The notes: a model not told the origin generated them from the letters alone. Numbered from the stretch's first letter, positions 49,006-58,878 are shown. The stretch: 64,000 nucleotides of DNA from CAWCAW01 sp963714125 (GCA_963714125.1 OY970234.1:1736001-1800000); one strand, 5' to 3'. Made by a program: numbers and translations.

Positions 49006-52000
49006 GTGTTCCTGAAGTCGCTCACCCTTAAGGGCTTCAAGTCTTTCGCTGACGCCTCGACACTGCAGCTCGAGCCGGGGGTGACCGTCGTTGTCGGTCC
49101 CAACGGCAGCGGCAAGTCCAATGTCGTAGACGCCGTGGCGTGGGTGCTTGGCGCCCAAGGACCGCGCACGGTGCGGTCGTCGAAGATGGAAGACGTCATC
49201 TACGCGGGATCGGCGGATCGCCCCGCCCTCGGACGCGCCGAGGTCTCGCTCACCATCGACAACCGGGCCGGCCACCTTCCCGGTGGACTGGCCGAGATCA
49301 CCATCACGCGCACGCTGTTTCGCTCCGGCGACAGCGAGTACGCCATCAACGGGCAACCCTGCCGTCTCCTTGACATCCAGGAGCTGCTGTCGGACTCCGG
49401 GGTGGGGCGCCAGCAACACGTCATCGTCAGCCAAGGCCAACTCGACGCCATTTTGAATGCCCGCCCCGAGGACCGCCGGGCGGTGATCGAGGAGGCTGCC
49501 GGCGTCTTGAAGCATCGCCGCCGCCGGGAACGCTCCGAGCGCCGCTTGGCAGCCACCGAGGAGAACCTCGACCGCCTGGGAGACCTGTTGCGCGAGGTCC
49601 GTCGCCAGATGCGCCCCCTCGAGCGCCAAGCCAGCGCGGCCCGATCTCATGCCTCGTTGGCCGAGGAGCTGCGGGCCCTGCGCCTCTACCTGGTGGGCCG
49701 CGAGCTGGCCTCCTTCGAGGCGCGTCGGAGTACCGGATCGACCCAGCGCGATCGTCTGCGCGTCGAGGAGAGCGAGCTGCGCGCCGCGATCGTGGAGCTC
49801 GATTCCGCCGCTGACGAAGCCGCCGCCGAGCTGTCGGCTCGTCGCGAAGACGACCTGGTGGTAGCCCTCACTCGGGTGCAGGGGCTGGTGGAGCGGTGCC
49901 GGGGGCTCGGCGGGGTACTGGTCGAGCGGCGCCGTTCGCTCGGACTGGCCCTCGACGCCGCGGCCGACATCGACGTGGTGTCATCTCTCGAATCCGACGC
50001 CGCTCGCCTGAATGCCGAGCTGGAAGAGGCCACCGCGGCGCAGGACGCGCTGGCTCCGGTGTCCGCTGATGTGGCCCAAGCCGAGCGCGAGCTGGCCGGC
50101 GACTTGAGCACCCACGAAACGATGTTCTCCGACCTGGCCGGGCTCCGAGGAGCCGAGGAGGCCTTCGCCGTGGCCCGGGGCCAACTCGAACCCCTCGGCG
50201 CCGCTTTGGAACGCGACCGGTCCGGTCTGCAGCGCCTCGACGAGCTCCTGGCCACCGTGGAGCGACGTCGCACCACCCTTGATGACGAGGGGACCGGGCT
50301 TGCCGACGAGCTGGCCGCGTTGGCCGCCGACGGGCCCACTCTCCAGCAGCACCGTGACGACACCGGGCGACGAGCCGGCGACGCCGTGGGCGCGCTGCGC
50401 GCCGCCGAGGCGGCCCGACGCGACGCCGATGGACGTCGTCATCGACTTGAGGCACGCGCCGAGGCGCTCAGCCGGGCCGCCGAGGAGGCTCGGGGCACCA
50501 CCGGAGCCGAAGCCCTGGCCGGTATGGCCGGAGTGGTGGGAGCCCTGGGAGACCTCGTCGAGGTAGACGACGGGTGGCAAAGCGCCTTTGAGGCGGCCGT
50601 CGGAGGCGCACTGGCCGCCATCGTGGTCGAAGGCGACACGGCGGCACGCGCCGCGCTGGCTCGACTGGCCGACGGCGACGTAGTGGGGACGGTCCTCACC
50701 CTCGACTCGGGTCGCCCCGGTACCTCGGCCCCGCCGCTGACCGATCTTCCCGATGGCACTGAGGCGGTGCGACGCCACGTCCGCTCCCCGGTGGCTGGGG
50801 TGGCCGCCGTGCTCGACCGTTTGCTGAACGACGCCGTGGCCGTGCAAGGAGGGTGGCGCTCGGCCATCGACCTGGTCCTCCAGCGTCCCGACCTGGTGGT
50901 GGTGACCGAGGACGGCGACCGGTTCGGATCGTCGGGGTGGACGCTGCACGCCGGCGCTGCCCCCGCCGCCGAGGCGGCTGCGGAAGCGGCCCGAATCGAA
51001 GCGGCCGAGGCCGTCACCCAGGCCGACCAGGCCGCCACCGATGCCGAGGCGGCCCGCAGCGCGTTGGACGAGGCTCGGGCCCAGGCGCTCGAAGCCGAGC
51101 GCGCCGTCGAGCGCGCCGCTGGTCGTCGCCTGGCCCTCGACAATGCGTTGCGACGGCTCCAGGGCGAACGTGAGGTTCTGCATCAAGAGTGGTCAGAAGC
51201 AGTTCGGCACCGCACCGGGGTATCGGAGCGCCTGCAGCGCGACACGGCCCATCTTTCTGAACTCGAGCTGCAGCTGCCCGAGCTCGAAGCCGCGGCGCGC
51301 GCCGCCGGGGGCCGGTTGTCCGAGGCTGACTCGGCGCGCCGGCGGCTCGAGGAACGACGGGTGGAGGTAACAACGCGTCGCCGGGACTTCGAGGTGCAAG
51401 CGGCGGGGCTGGCCGAGCGCCAGGCGTTGCTGGCCACCCGCCTCGGCGACGTCGAGCGGCGGCTGGAGGGTCATGCCGCCGAGCGCGCCCATGCCGGGGA
51501 GCGGCGCCGCCGCCTGGAGGCTGACGCCACCGCGGTGGATCGACTGCACGATGTGCTCGACGGGCACGCCGTGCGCCTCGGGAGCCTTCTCGAGCGCCTG
51601 CAGGAGCTGCGGGCCCGTCAGATCGCCGACCTTCGGGCCGGAGGCCAACGCTTGGAGTCCTTGCGGGTGCAGCGGGCCGACACCGATACGCGTCTGGCCG
51701 CCAACCGCGACACCTTGCAGCGCCTCGAACTCGAACTGGCCGAGGCCGCCGTGCGCCACGAATCGGCTGTCGAAGCGTTGCGCCGGGAGCTCGGATGCGA
51801 GCCCGCCGTTGCTCTGGCCTCCCCGTGCCCCCAGCTTCCCGAAGGCGTCGAGGCCGGCGCTCGGGCCTCGGCTGTGGAGCAGGAGCTGAACTCACTGGGA
51901 CCGGTGAACCCGTTGGCCCTCGAAGAGCTCGGAACTCTCGAGGAACGCCACCGATTCCTCGAGGAGCAAGTCGAGGACGTGCGCCGGGCCCGCCGAGAGT

Positions 52001-52527
52001 TGCACCAGGTGATCCGGGCCGTCGACGACGAGATCATCAGGCTGTTCGCCGAGGCCTTCGCCGATGTCAATGAACACTTTCAGGTGCTCGTGGGTGCACT
52101 GTTCCCCGGCGGCACCGGGCGCCTCGAGATGACCGAACCCACCGACCTGCTCAACACCGGCGTCGAAGTCGAGGCCCGGCCGGCGGGCAAGAACGTCCGC
52201 AAGCTGTCGTTGCTGTCCGGTGGGGAACGGTCGCTGGTGGCGCTGGCGTTCCTCTTCGCCGTGTTTCGGAGCCGACCCTCGCCGTTTTATTTGATGGACG
52301 AGGTGGAAGCGGCCCTCGACGATGTCAACCTGCACCGGTTCTTGGGTCTGCTGCACGAGTTTCGCGACGAGGCGCAGCTCGTCATCGTCAGTCACCAAAA
52401 GCGCACCATGGAAGCCGCAGACGCGCTGTATGGCGTGACCATGACACCCGACGGCTCGTCGAAGGTCGTGAGTCAGAAGGTGCGGCGCCAAAGCGACGAC
52501 CAAGCGGCGGCGCCGGCGGAGCTCTGA
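49006..52527 (+). CDS. smc: Chromosome segregation protein SMC
   Basis: Condensin ATPase that compacts and separates sister chromosomes. About 1,173 residues: Walker A VVVGPNGSGKSNVVDA (about residue 30), long coiled coils, a hinge at about residues 510-660, then the C-terminal head with LSGGERSLVALAFLFAVF and Walker B FYLMDEVEAALDDVN (about residue 1,095). Coiled-coil arms are Ala/Arg/Glu-rich and carry no obvious break. Start GTG 49006 (VFLKSLTLKGFKSF). ftsY follows. Confidence 0.96.
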   Translation: MFLKSLTLKGFKSFADASTLQLEPGVTVVVGPNGSGKSNVVDAVAWVLGAQGPRTVRSSKMEDVIYAGSADRPALGRAEVSLTIDNRAGHLPGGLAEITITRTLFRSGDSEYAINGQPCRLLDIQELLSDSGVGRQQHVIVSQGQLDAILNARPEDRRAVIEEAAGVLKHRRRRERSERRLAATEENLDRLGDLLREVRRQMRPLERQASAARSHASLAEELRALRLYLVGRELASFEARRSTGSTQRDRLRVEESELRAAIVELDSAADEAAAELSARREDDLVVALTRVQGLVERCRGLGGVLVERRRSLGLALDAAADIDVVSSLESDAARLNAELEEATAAQDALAPVSADVAQAERELAGDLSTHETMFSDLAGLRGAEEAFAVARGQLEPLGAALERDRSGLQRLDELLATVERRRTTLDDEGTGLADELAALAADGPTLQQHRDDTGRRAGDAVGALRAAEAARRDADGRRHRLEARAEALSRAAEEARGTTGAEALAGMAGVVGALGDLVEVDDGWQSAFEAAVGGALAAIVVEGDTAARAALARLADGDVVGTVLTLDSGRPGTSAPPLTDLPDGTEAVRRHVRSPVAGVAAVLDRLLNDAVAVQGGWRSAIDLVLQRPDLVVVTEDGDRFGSSGWTLHAGAAPAAEAAAEAARIEAAEAVTQADQAATDAEAARSALDEARAQALEAERAVERAAGRRLALDNALRRLQGEREVLHQEWSEAVRHRTGVSERLQRDTAHLSELELQLPELEAAARAAGGRLSEADSARRRLEERRVEVTTRRRDFEVQAAGLAERQALLATRLGDVERRLEGHAAERAHAGERRRRLEADATAVDRLHDVLDGHAVRLGSLLERLQELRARQIADLRAGGQRLESLRVQRADTDTRLAANRDTLQRLELELAEAAVRHESAVEALRRELGCEPAVALASPCPQLPEGVEAGARASAVEQELNSLGPVNPLALEELGTLEERHRFLEEQVEDVRRARRELHQVIRAVDDEIIRLFAEAFADVNEHFQVLVGALFPGGTGRLEMTEPTDLLNTGVEVEARPAGKNVRKLSLLSGGERSLVALAFLFAVFRSRPSPFYLMDEVEAALDDVNLHRFLGLLHEFRDEAQLVIVSHQKRTMEAADALYGVTMTPDGSSKVVSQKVRRQSDDQAAAPAEL

Positions 52528-52545
52528 GGGGTCCTTCTGACCCCT
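52527..52545 (+). terminator. Hairpin after smc
   Basis: AGGGGTC (52527-52533) pairs with GACCCCT (52539-52545) around CTTCT, starting on the last base of the smc stop. No T-run. Confidence 0.55.
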
Positions 52546-52578
52546 GAGGGTCACCACCGGGCCTTCGTGAGGGCTCGG

Positions 52579-52584
52579 TAGGCT
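52579..52584 (+). promoter_or_regulatory. -10 box of ftsY
   Basis: TAGGCT ends 9 bases before ATG 52594, a leaderless arrangement. Confidence 0.5.
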
Positions 52585-52593
52585 GCCCAGGCC

Positions 52594-53772
52594 ATGCTCG
52601 CCCTCTGGATCATTCTCGCCGTCGTTGTCGTCGTCCTCGGCGGCGGCCTCGCCTTCTTCGTTCCGAGACGACGCCGAGGGGCCCGTGGCGCGTCAGCGGC
52701 GTCGACGGCGGTGCTCGATGCTCGACCGTCGGCGACAGCGAAGCCGTCACCCGACGGCGGCGTCGACCTTGCTCCCCGTCCTGCTCCCGCCCCCGCACCC
52801 AGCCCGGCGCCGGAGGTCGAGGCCCCGGCCGCGCCACAGGTTGATGTCGAGGACGCCCCGGTCTCCAGCCGCCCCCCCGAGCTCAAAGAACGCATGGGCA
52901 AGACCCGGGGCCTGTTCTCCGGGTACGTGCGAGCGTTGCGGGCCCGGGCCTCGATTGACGACCAGACATGGGACGACCTCGAAGAGGCGCTTCTGCGTGC
53001 CGATGTCGGAGTGGCCACCACCGGTGCCCTCCTCGAAGACCTCCGCAGCCGCGTCCGTAGTGGCGAGGTGGTGGGCCCGGAGGCGGTGATCGCCGCCTTG
53101 CGCGAGGAGCTGCGCAGCTGCATGGAGGGAGCCGGCCGCGCCGAGCTCATCTTTGAGCCCGGCGCTACCAACGTGTGGCTGTTCGTGGGGGTCAACGGCG
53201 TTGGCAAGACCACCACCGTCGGCAAGGTGGCCCGACGTCAGGTGGCCGAGGGCCGGTCGGTGGTCATGGCCGCCGGTGACACCTTCCGGGCCGCCGCCTC
53301 CGAGCAGCTCACCACCTGGGCCGAAAGAGCCGGCGTCGACATCGTGCGTGGGGCCGAAAACGCCGATCCCAGTGCCGTGGTCTTCGACGCCGTGCAGCGG
53401 GCCGCGGCACGGGGGAACGACCTGGTGCTGGCCGACACCGCCGGACGTCTCCACACCAAGGTGAACCTGGTGGAGGAGCTCAAGAAGATTCGCCGCGTGG
53501 CGGAGCGACCCCCCGGGCGCGTAACCGAAGTGCTGCTCGTGCTCGACGCCACCACCGGCCAAAACGGGCTCGTCCAAGCCCGCCAGTTCCTCGACGCGGC
53601 GGGGGTGACCGGCGTCGTGCTCACCAAACTCGACGGTTCGGCCAAGGGCGGAATCGTGGTGGCCATCCAGCGGGAGCTGGGGCTCCCGGTGAAGCTGGTG
53701 GGGATCGGCGAGGGGCAAGACGACTTGGTGCCGTTCAACGCCACCGAGTTCGTGGACGCGCTGTTCGACTGA
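52594..53772 (+). CDS. ftsY: Signal recognition particle receptor FtsY
   Basis: GTPase that docks SRP-ribosome complexes at the membrane. An N-terminal TM helix (LALWIILAVVVVVLGGGLAFF), as in other actinobacterial FtsY proteins, then a Pro/Ala-rich linker, the N domain, and the G domain with GVNGVGKTTTVGKVARRQ (G1), DTFRAAASEQL, LADTAGRLHTKVNLVEEL (G3) and LTKLDGSAKGG (G4). About 392 residues. The SRP partner ffh is the next gene. The stop lies in a 14-base tandem repeat. Confidence 0.95.
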   Translation: MLALWIILAVVVVVLGGGLAFFVPRRRRGARGASAASTAVLDARPSATAKPSPDGGVDLAPRPAPAPAPSPAPEVEAPAAPQVDVEDAPVSSRPPELKERMGKTRGLFSGYVRALRARASIDDQTWDDLEEALLRADVGVATTGALLEDLRSRVRSGEVVGPEAVIAALREELRSCMEGAGRAELIFEPGATNVWLFVGVNGVGKTTTVGKVARRQVAEGRSVVMAAGDTFRAAASEQLTTWAERAGVDIVRGAENADPSAVVFDAVQRAAARGNDLVLADTAGRLHTKVNLVEELKKIRRVAERPPGRVTEVLLVLDATTGQNGLVQARQFLDAAGVTGVVLTKLDGSAKGGIVVAIQRELGLPVKLVGIGEGQDDLVPFNATEFVDALFD

Positions 53773-53806
53773 GGCTCGTCGACTGGGGCTCGTCGACTGG
53801 GGCGCC
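53765..53806 (+). repeat. 14-base tandem repeat across the ftsY stop
   Basis: TCGACTGAGGCTCG (53765-53778, containing the TGA) is followed by TCGACTGGGGCTCG (53779-53792) and TCGACTGGGGCGCC (53793-53806). In the later copies the stop codon has become TGG. Confidence 0.9.
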
Positions 53807-53821
53807 GTGATGCGGCGCCCC
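53799..53821 (+). terminator. Strong hairpin between ftsY and ffh
   Basis: GGGGCGCC (53799-53806) pairs perfectly with GGCGCCCC (53814-53821) around a 7-base loop. It uses the end of the tandem repeat as its left arm. Confidence 0.6.
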
Positions 53822-53834
53822 ACGGTGGCTCCGG

Positions 53835-53840
53835 TAGCCT
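53835..53840 (+). promoter_or_regulatory. -10 box of ffh
   Basis: TAGCCT ends 9 bases before ATG 53850. Confidence 0.5.
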
Positions 53841-53849
53841 CAAGTTCCC

Positions 53850-55409
<1,560 letters not shown>

Positions 55410-55513
55410 CCAAAGGCGCACTGGTTTCACCCCGACCCGTCGAACAGGGCAAAATAGATGGCCGGCGCGCACGATTGCCGCCGAGCGCACCCGAAGAAAG
55501 CAGGAATCCCGTC

Positions 55514-55798
55514 GTGGCCGTAAAGCTCCGCCTCATGCGGATGGGCAAGAAGAAGCAACCGACCTACCGCGTGGTGGCTGCCGACAGCCGTTCGCCGCGC
55601 GACGGGCGTTTCATCGAGATCGTGGGCATCTACGCCCCCCGGGGCCGGTCGACGGCCGATCCAAACGCCATCGTCGAGATCGACAACGCCAAAGCTCTGA
55701 AGTGGCTCCGACAAGGTGCCCAAGCCACCGAGCGGGTCGAGAAGCTCCTGCGTACGTCGGGAGCCTGGGACGAGTTCAAGCCGGCGGCCTCCAAGTGA
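55514..55798 (+). CDS. rpsP: 30S ribosomal protein S16
   Basis: 94 residues: VAVKLRLMRMGKKKQPTYRV, VAADSRSPRDGRFIEIVGIY and ALKWLRQGAQATERVEKLL. Start GTG 55514 with AGGAA about 7 bases before it. Upstream (about 55450-55458) AAAATAGAT is an AT-rich candidate -10 region. GTGA overlap with the KH gene starts the rpsP-khpA-rimM-trmD cluster. Confidence 0.95.
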   Translation: MAVKLRLMRMGKKKQPTYRVVAADSRSPRDGRFIEIVGIYAPRGRSTADPNAIVEIDNAKALKWLRQGAQATERVEKLLRTSGAWDEFKPAASK

Positions 55799-56169
55799 GT
55801 GACACCGAAGCCGATCCGTCGGTGGATGACGACCTCGACAACGGTAACGACGTGGACGATGACGTCGACGACGTCAACGACGAGGACTTCGTCGATCTCG
55901 ACGACATGGCCGGCAATCGGGTCGAGGGCGGCACGGCGCGCGCTGTGCTCGATTACATCACCCGTTCCATCGCCACCGATCCCGACTCGGTCGTGGTCGA
56001 GACCGACGATGTCGGTCGCGCCGTTCGATTCCGCATTCACGTCGCCCCTGGCGACATGGGCCGCATGATCGGGCGACGAGGTCGCGTCGCCCAGGCCATC
56101 AGGACCTTGGTGCGGGTGGCCGGGTCACACGACGGAGTGGATACCAACGTCGACTTCGTCGACGACTGA
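55795..56169 (+). CDS. khpA: KH-domain RNA-binding protein KhpA with acidic N-terminus
   Basis: The C-terminal 75 or so residues are KhpA-like: ARAVLDYITRSIATDPDSV, then RFRIHVAPGDMGRMIGRRGR (the GxxG loop of the KH domain) and VAQAIRTLVRVAG. The first 45 or so residues are unusual: almost only Asp, Asn and Val (VDDDLDNGNDVDDDVDDVND), so the protein is about 124 residues rather than about 80. KhpA binds RNA with KhpB and affects cell size in Firmicutes. Overlaps rpsP by GTGA. Its stop lies in a perfect 27-base tandem duplication. Confidence 0.9.
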   Translation: MSDTEADPSVDDDLDNGNDVDDDVDDVNDEDFVDLDDMAGNRVEGGTARAVLDYITRSIATDPDSVVVETDDVGRAVRFRIHVAPGDMGRMIGRRGRVAQAIRTLVRVAGSHDGVDTNVDFVDD

Positions 56170-56215
56170 CGACGACTCGACTTCGTCGACGACTGACGAC
56201 GACTCGACTTCGTCG
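56151..56215 (+). repeat. 27-base tandem duplication across the khpA stop
   Basis: Two perfect 27-base copies (56151-56177, 56178-56204) and an 11-base third part (56205-56215). The first copy holds the last five sense codons or so and the TGA. Confidence 0.95.
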
Positions 56216-56239
56216 GGGCCGCCTCGGGGCCACGAGTCG

Positions 56240-56722
56240 ATGCTCGAGGTCGGGCGGGTCATCCGTCCTCATGGACTGCGCGGCGAAGTCGTGGTGAACC
56301 TCGTGAGCAATCGCGCCGAACGTTCGGCGCCGGGGGCCTGCTTCGCCACCGAAACGGGCCAGCTGTGCATCGAGCGGTCTCGTCCCTTCGCCCAGCGGTG
56401 GATCATCACCTTTGCCGACGTGAGCGGCCGCCCGGCCGCCGAGGCTCTGGTGGGTACGCGCCTGTGGGCGGCTCCAATCGACGACGTCGATGCCCTATGG
56501 GTCCACCAGCTGGTGGGCTCCGAGGTCGTCGAGGCGGCCACGCAGCAGAGCCTGGGCACGGTGACCTCGGTGCTCTCCAATCCCGCCAGCGATCTGCTCG
56601 AGCTCGACACCGGCGCGCTGATACCCGTGCGCTTCATCGTCGAGCACCGCCCCGGTCAGGTGATGGTGGACATACCGGCCGGTCTCATCGAGGTGACCGC
56701 CAAACCCAGCGAAGACGAATGA
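56240..56722 (+). CDS. rimM: 16S rRNA processing protein RimM
   Basis: Binds S19 and helps 30S maturation. VGRVIRPHGLRGEVVVNLVS is the family start; the PRC-barrel is in DDVDALWVHQLVGSEVVE and SDLLELDTGALIPVRFIVEH. About 160 residues. Overlaps trmD by ATGA. Confidence 0.92.
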   Translation: MLEVGRVIRPHGLRGEVVVNLVSNRAERSAPGACFATETGQLCIERSRPFAQRWIITFADVSGRPAAEALVGTRLWAAPIDDVDALWVHQLVGSEVVEAATQQSLGTVTSVLSNPASDLLELDTGALIPVRFIVEHRPGQVMVDIPAGLIEVTAKPSEDE

Positions 56723-57456
56723 GAGTCGATCTCTTCACGATCTTCCCTGAACTCCTCGAGCACTTCTGCTCGGGATCGTTGTTGGGCAAAGCCCGCCAAG
56801 GGGGGCTCCTCGATCTCCGCGTGCACGACCTGCGCGCCCACACCGATGACCCGCACCGCTCCGTAGACGACACCCCCTTCGGCGGTGGTCCCGGGATGGT
56901 GCTGTCCCCGGGGCCGATCTTCGCGGCGGTGGAGGCGGTGTCTCCCCCTCGGCCCCTGTACATCCTCGGTCCCGGTGGCCGCCGCTTCGATCAGGCCATG
57001 GCCACTCAGATGGCGGCCTCGGCGTCCGAGCCGGGAAGCGGGTTTTCGCTGCTGTGTGGGCGCTACGAAGGCGTAGACCAGCGGGTGGCCGACCATTTGG
57101 TGGACGGCGAGCTGTCCATCGGCGACTACGTGGTGGCCGGCGGTGAGACGGCCGCCTTGGTGGTGGTCGAGACCGTCACCCGGCTGCTGCCCGGGGTCAT
57201 GGGCAACGAGACCTCGGCCCAGGACGAGAGCTTCGGATCCGGGTTGCTCGAGTACCCCCAGTACACCCGGCCGGCCGCCTTTCGGGCCTGGGAGGTTCCC
57301 GCCGTGCTGCGCAGTGGGGACCACGGGCAGATCGAGCGCTGGCGTCGGGCCATGAGCCTGCGTCGAACCCTCGAGCGGCGTCCGGACCTGATCGAGGCTC
57401 GTGGTGGCCTGTCAGATGAGGAGCGCCGCCTGGTGGAGACGCTGGACGACGCCTGA
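56719..57456 (+). CDS. trmD: tRNA (guanine37-N1)-methyltransferase
   Basis: Makes m1G37 in tRNAs, preventing frameshifts. SPOUT-fold marks: MRVDLFTIFPELLEHF, DDTPFGGGPGMVLSPGPIF, LLCGRYEGVDQRVADHL and ELSIGDYVVAGGETAAL (deep knot). About 245 residues. The stop sits in GCC-TGA-GGC. Confidence 0.95.
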   Translation: MRVDLFTIFPELLEHFCSGSLLGKARQGGLLDLRVHDLRAHTDDPHRSVDDTPFGGGPGMVLSPGPIFAAVEAVSPPRPLYILGPGGRRFDQAMATQMAASASEPGSGFSLLCGRYEGVDQRVADHLVDGELSIGDYVVAGGETAALVVVETVTRLLPGVMGNETSAQDESFGSGLLEYPQYTRPAAFRAWEVPAVLRSGDHGQIERWRRAMSLRRTLERRPDLIEARGGLSDEERRLVETLDDA

Positions 57457-57477
57457 GGCCCCGACGGGGACGGCCTC
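57455..57477 (+). terminator. Hairpin after trmD
   Basis: GAGGCC (57455-57460) pairs with GGCCTC (57472-57477); an alternative inner stem CCCC-GAC-GGGG also forms. It could separate trmD from rplS. Confidence 0.5.
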
Positions 57478-57504
57478 GGTGCGCGCCCCCTGTGCGACGG
57501 CGGC

Positions 57505-57613
57505 TATCCTTGCCCCTTCCGGAAACTCCGGCAGCCAACTGCCGGTAGGTGCCGGCAGCCCGGTAGACACCTCCCGGGGACGCTCGGAGATCAGCCCCGC
57601 GAAGGGACGCGCA
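57505..57613 (+). promoter_or_regulatory. Promoter and structured leader of rplS
   Basis: TATCCT (57505-57510) is a good -10 box. The roughly 95-base leader can form CCGGA-AAC-TCCGG (57519-57531) or, exclusively of it, CCGGCA (57528-57533) with TGCCGG (57540-57545). A second TGCCGG at 57550-57555 can compete for the same partner. Mutually exclusive hairpins before a ribosomal protein gene suggest control by L19 or attenuation. I do not recognise a known L19 leader. Confidence 0.45.
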
Positions 57614-57973
57614 ATGAATTCCACCGACATCGTCGATCGCGACTTTCTCCGAGACGACGTTCCGGATTTTCGCCCCGGCGACACCTTGAAGGTCCACGTG
57701 CGAGTGGTGGAAGGGACGCGCGAGCGGGTGCAGGTGTTCCAAGGGGCTGTCATCAGGCGCCAGGGCTCCGGAGCCCGTGAGACCTTTACGGTGCGCAAGG
57801 TCAGCTTCGGGGTGGGCGTCGAGCGCACCTTTCCCGTGCACTCACCGATCTTGGCCAAGATCGAGGTCGTGGTCCGAGGCGACGTGCGACGGGCCAAGCT
57901 CTACTACCTGCGGGGCCGCGTCGGGAAGGCCGCCAAGATCAAAGAGAAGCGCCAGCCTTTTCAGAAGGCGTGA
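57614..57973 (+). CDS. rplS: 50S ribosomal protein L19
   Basis: 119 residues: FRPGDTLKVHVRVVEGTRER, VQVFQGAVIRRQGSGARETF, TVRKVSFGVGVERTFPVHSP and RRAKLYYLRGRVGKAAKIKE. ATG 57614 with AAGGGA about 6 bases ahead. It ends the ribosome-maturation cluster; lepB and rnhB, often next in actinobacteria, are not here. Confidence 0.96.
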   Translation: MNSTDIVDRDFLRDDVPDFRPGDTLKVHVRVVEGTRERVQVFQGAVIRRQGSGARETFTVRKVSFGVGVERTFPVHSPILAKIEVVVRGDVRRAKLYYLRGRVGKAAKIKEKRQPFQKA

Positions 57974-57982
57974 TGTCGTGCG

Positions 57983-57997
57983 GGCGCCGTTGGCGCC
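57983..57997. terminator. Hairpin between rplS and the RDD gene
   Basis: GGCGCC-GTT-GGCGCC between convergent stops. Usable by both strands. Confidence 0.5.
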
Positions 57998-58018
57998 TGC
58001 GGCTGGCCCTGAGTTGAG

Positions 58019-58699
58019 CTAGCGGACCTTGACCACCACGGTCTTCTGGGAGATGTCGTGGTAGCCCTGACGATTGGGGTTCCACAGCGGCGACAGACCG
58101 CATACCACCGTCCAGATTTCGGCCAGCAGTCCCAGAATCGATCCGACGAACGGGATGAGCACCAGCACCAGTCCGGGGTAGAGGATCACTTTGCGCAGGC
58201 CGGCGCGCTGGTTGCCGATGGCCCCACCGTTTGAGGCGTCACGCACGGCGATGCCGAGGGCCATCATGCCGACCGACTGACCTTTCTCAGCGCCCTCGAG
58301 GATGGCGAAGTAGCCGATGCCGACCACCGCCACCACGACTTGCACCAGCCACAGCTTCACGCCGAAGTGGGTGAAGCTGTGCGATCCGATCGAGGAGCTG
58401 ACCACGATAACGGTCAAGATCCAGTACACGACGGCGAGCATGACCCCGTCGATAAGCACGGCCACCAAGCGTTGCCACCACTCGGCCAAGGGGCGACCCC
58501 GGCTGTCCACGGGGCCGGGCACGTAGCCGTAGGCCGCGCCGGGAGCGGGCTGCCCGTAGGCGGGCATGCCGGGCGGCGTGGCACCGTAGGGGTTCGGGGG
58601 TGGCGTGGGCGGCGGTGCGTATCCGGGCTGCTGCTCAGGCGGATACCACTTCCCGTCCGAGGCAATCCACCAACCCGGACCTTGCGATACGTCGCTCAT
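58019..58699 (-). CDS. DUF2510-RDD membrane protein
   Basis: About 226 residues. N-terminal DUF2510 motif GPGWWIASDGKWYPPEQQ, a Pro/Gly/Tyr-rich linker, then an RDD domain with about three TM helices (LVAVLIDGVMLAVVYWILTVIVVSS, VQVVVAVVGIGYFAILEGA, VILYPGLVLVLIPFVGSILG). Combined DUF2510-RDD proteins are common in Actinobacteria. Function unknown. A minus-strand TAGCGT box (58738-58733) is upstream, with GAGAG as a weak SD. Confidence 0.85.
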   Translation of the reverse strand: MSDVSQGPGWWIASDGKWYPPEQQPGYAPPPTPPPNPYGATPPGMPAYGQPAPGAAYGYVPGPVDSRGRPLAEWWQRLVAVLIDGVMLAVVYWILTVIVVSSSIGSHSFTHFGVKLWLVQVVVAVVGIGYFAILEGAEKGQSVGMMALGIAVRDASNGGAIGNQRAGLRKVILYPGLVLVLIPFVGSILGLLAEIWTVVCGLSPLWNPNRQGYHDISQKTVVVKVR

Positions 58700-58814
58700 C
58701 GCAGCTCTCTCTCGTCGGTGTCGATCCCACCCACGCTACCGGCCCGGGGGCCGTTTTGTGGGGAAATGGACCTGGATAGCGGGCTGATCGGGCCTGGCGC
58801 GAGCACCGGCGAGG

Positions 58815-58820
58815 TATCGT
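58815..58820 (+). promoter_or_regulatory. -10 box of the upstream ORF and DUF2469 gene
   Basis: TATCGT ends 10 bases before ATG 58831, which would make the small ORF below leaderless. Confidence 0.45.
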
Positions 58821-58830
58821 GAATTTACCC

Positions 58831-58878
58831 ATGGAACGGATCGGTACCAGGTTCCTCATCGGCCGGCGGAGACGATGA
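58831..58878 (+). CDS. 15-codon arginine-rich upstream ORF
   Basis: MERIGTRFLIGRRRR encoded from ATG 58831; its TGA (58876-58878) overlaps the ATG of the DUF2469 gene (ATGA). It ends in four Arg codons including AGA and CGA, which are rare in this GC-rich context. Likely a leader peptide that couples or times translation of the next gene; this is inferred from position and codons. Confidence 0.5.
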   Translation: MERIGTRFLIGRRRR

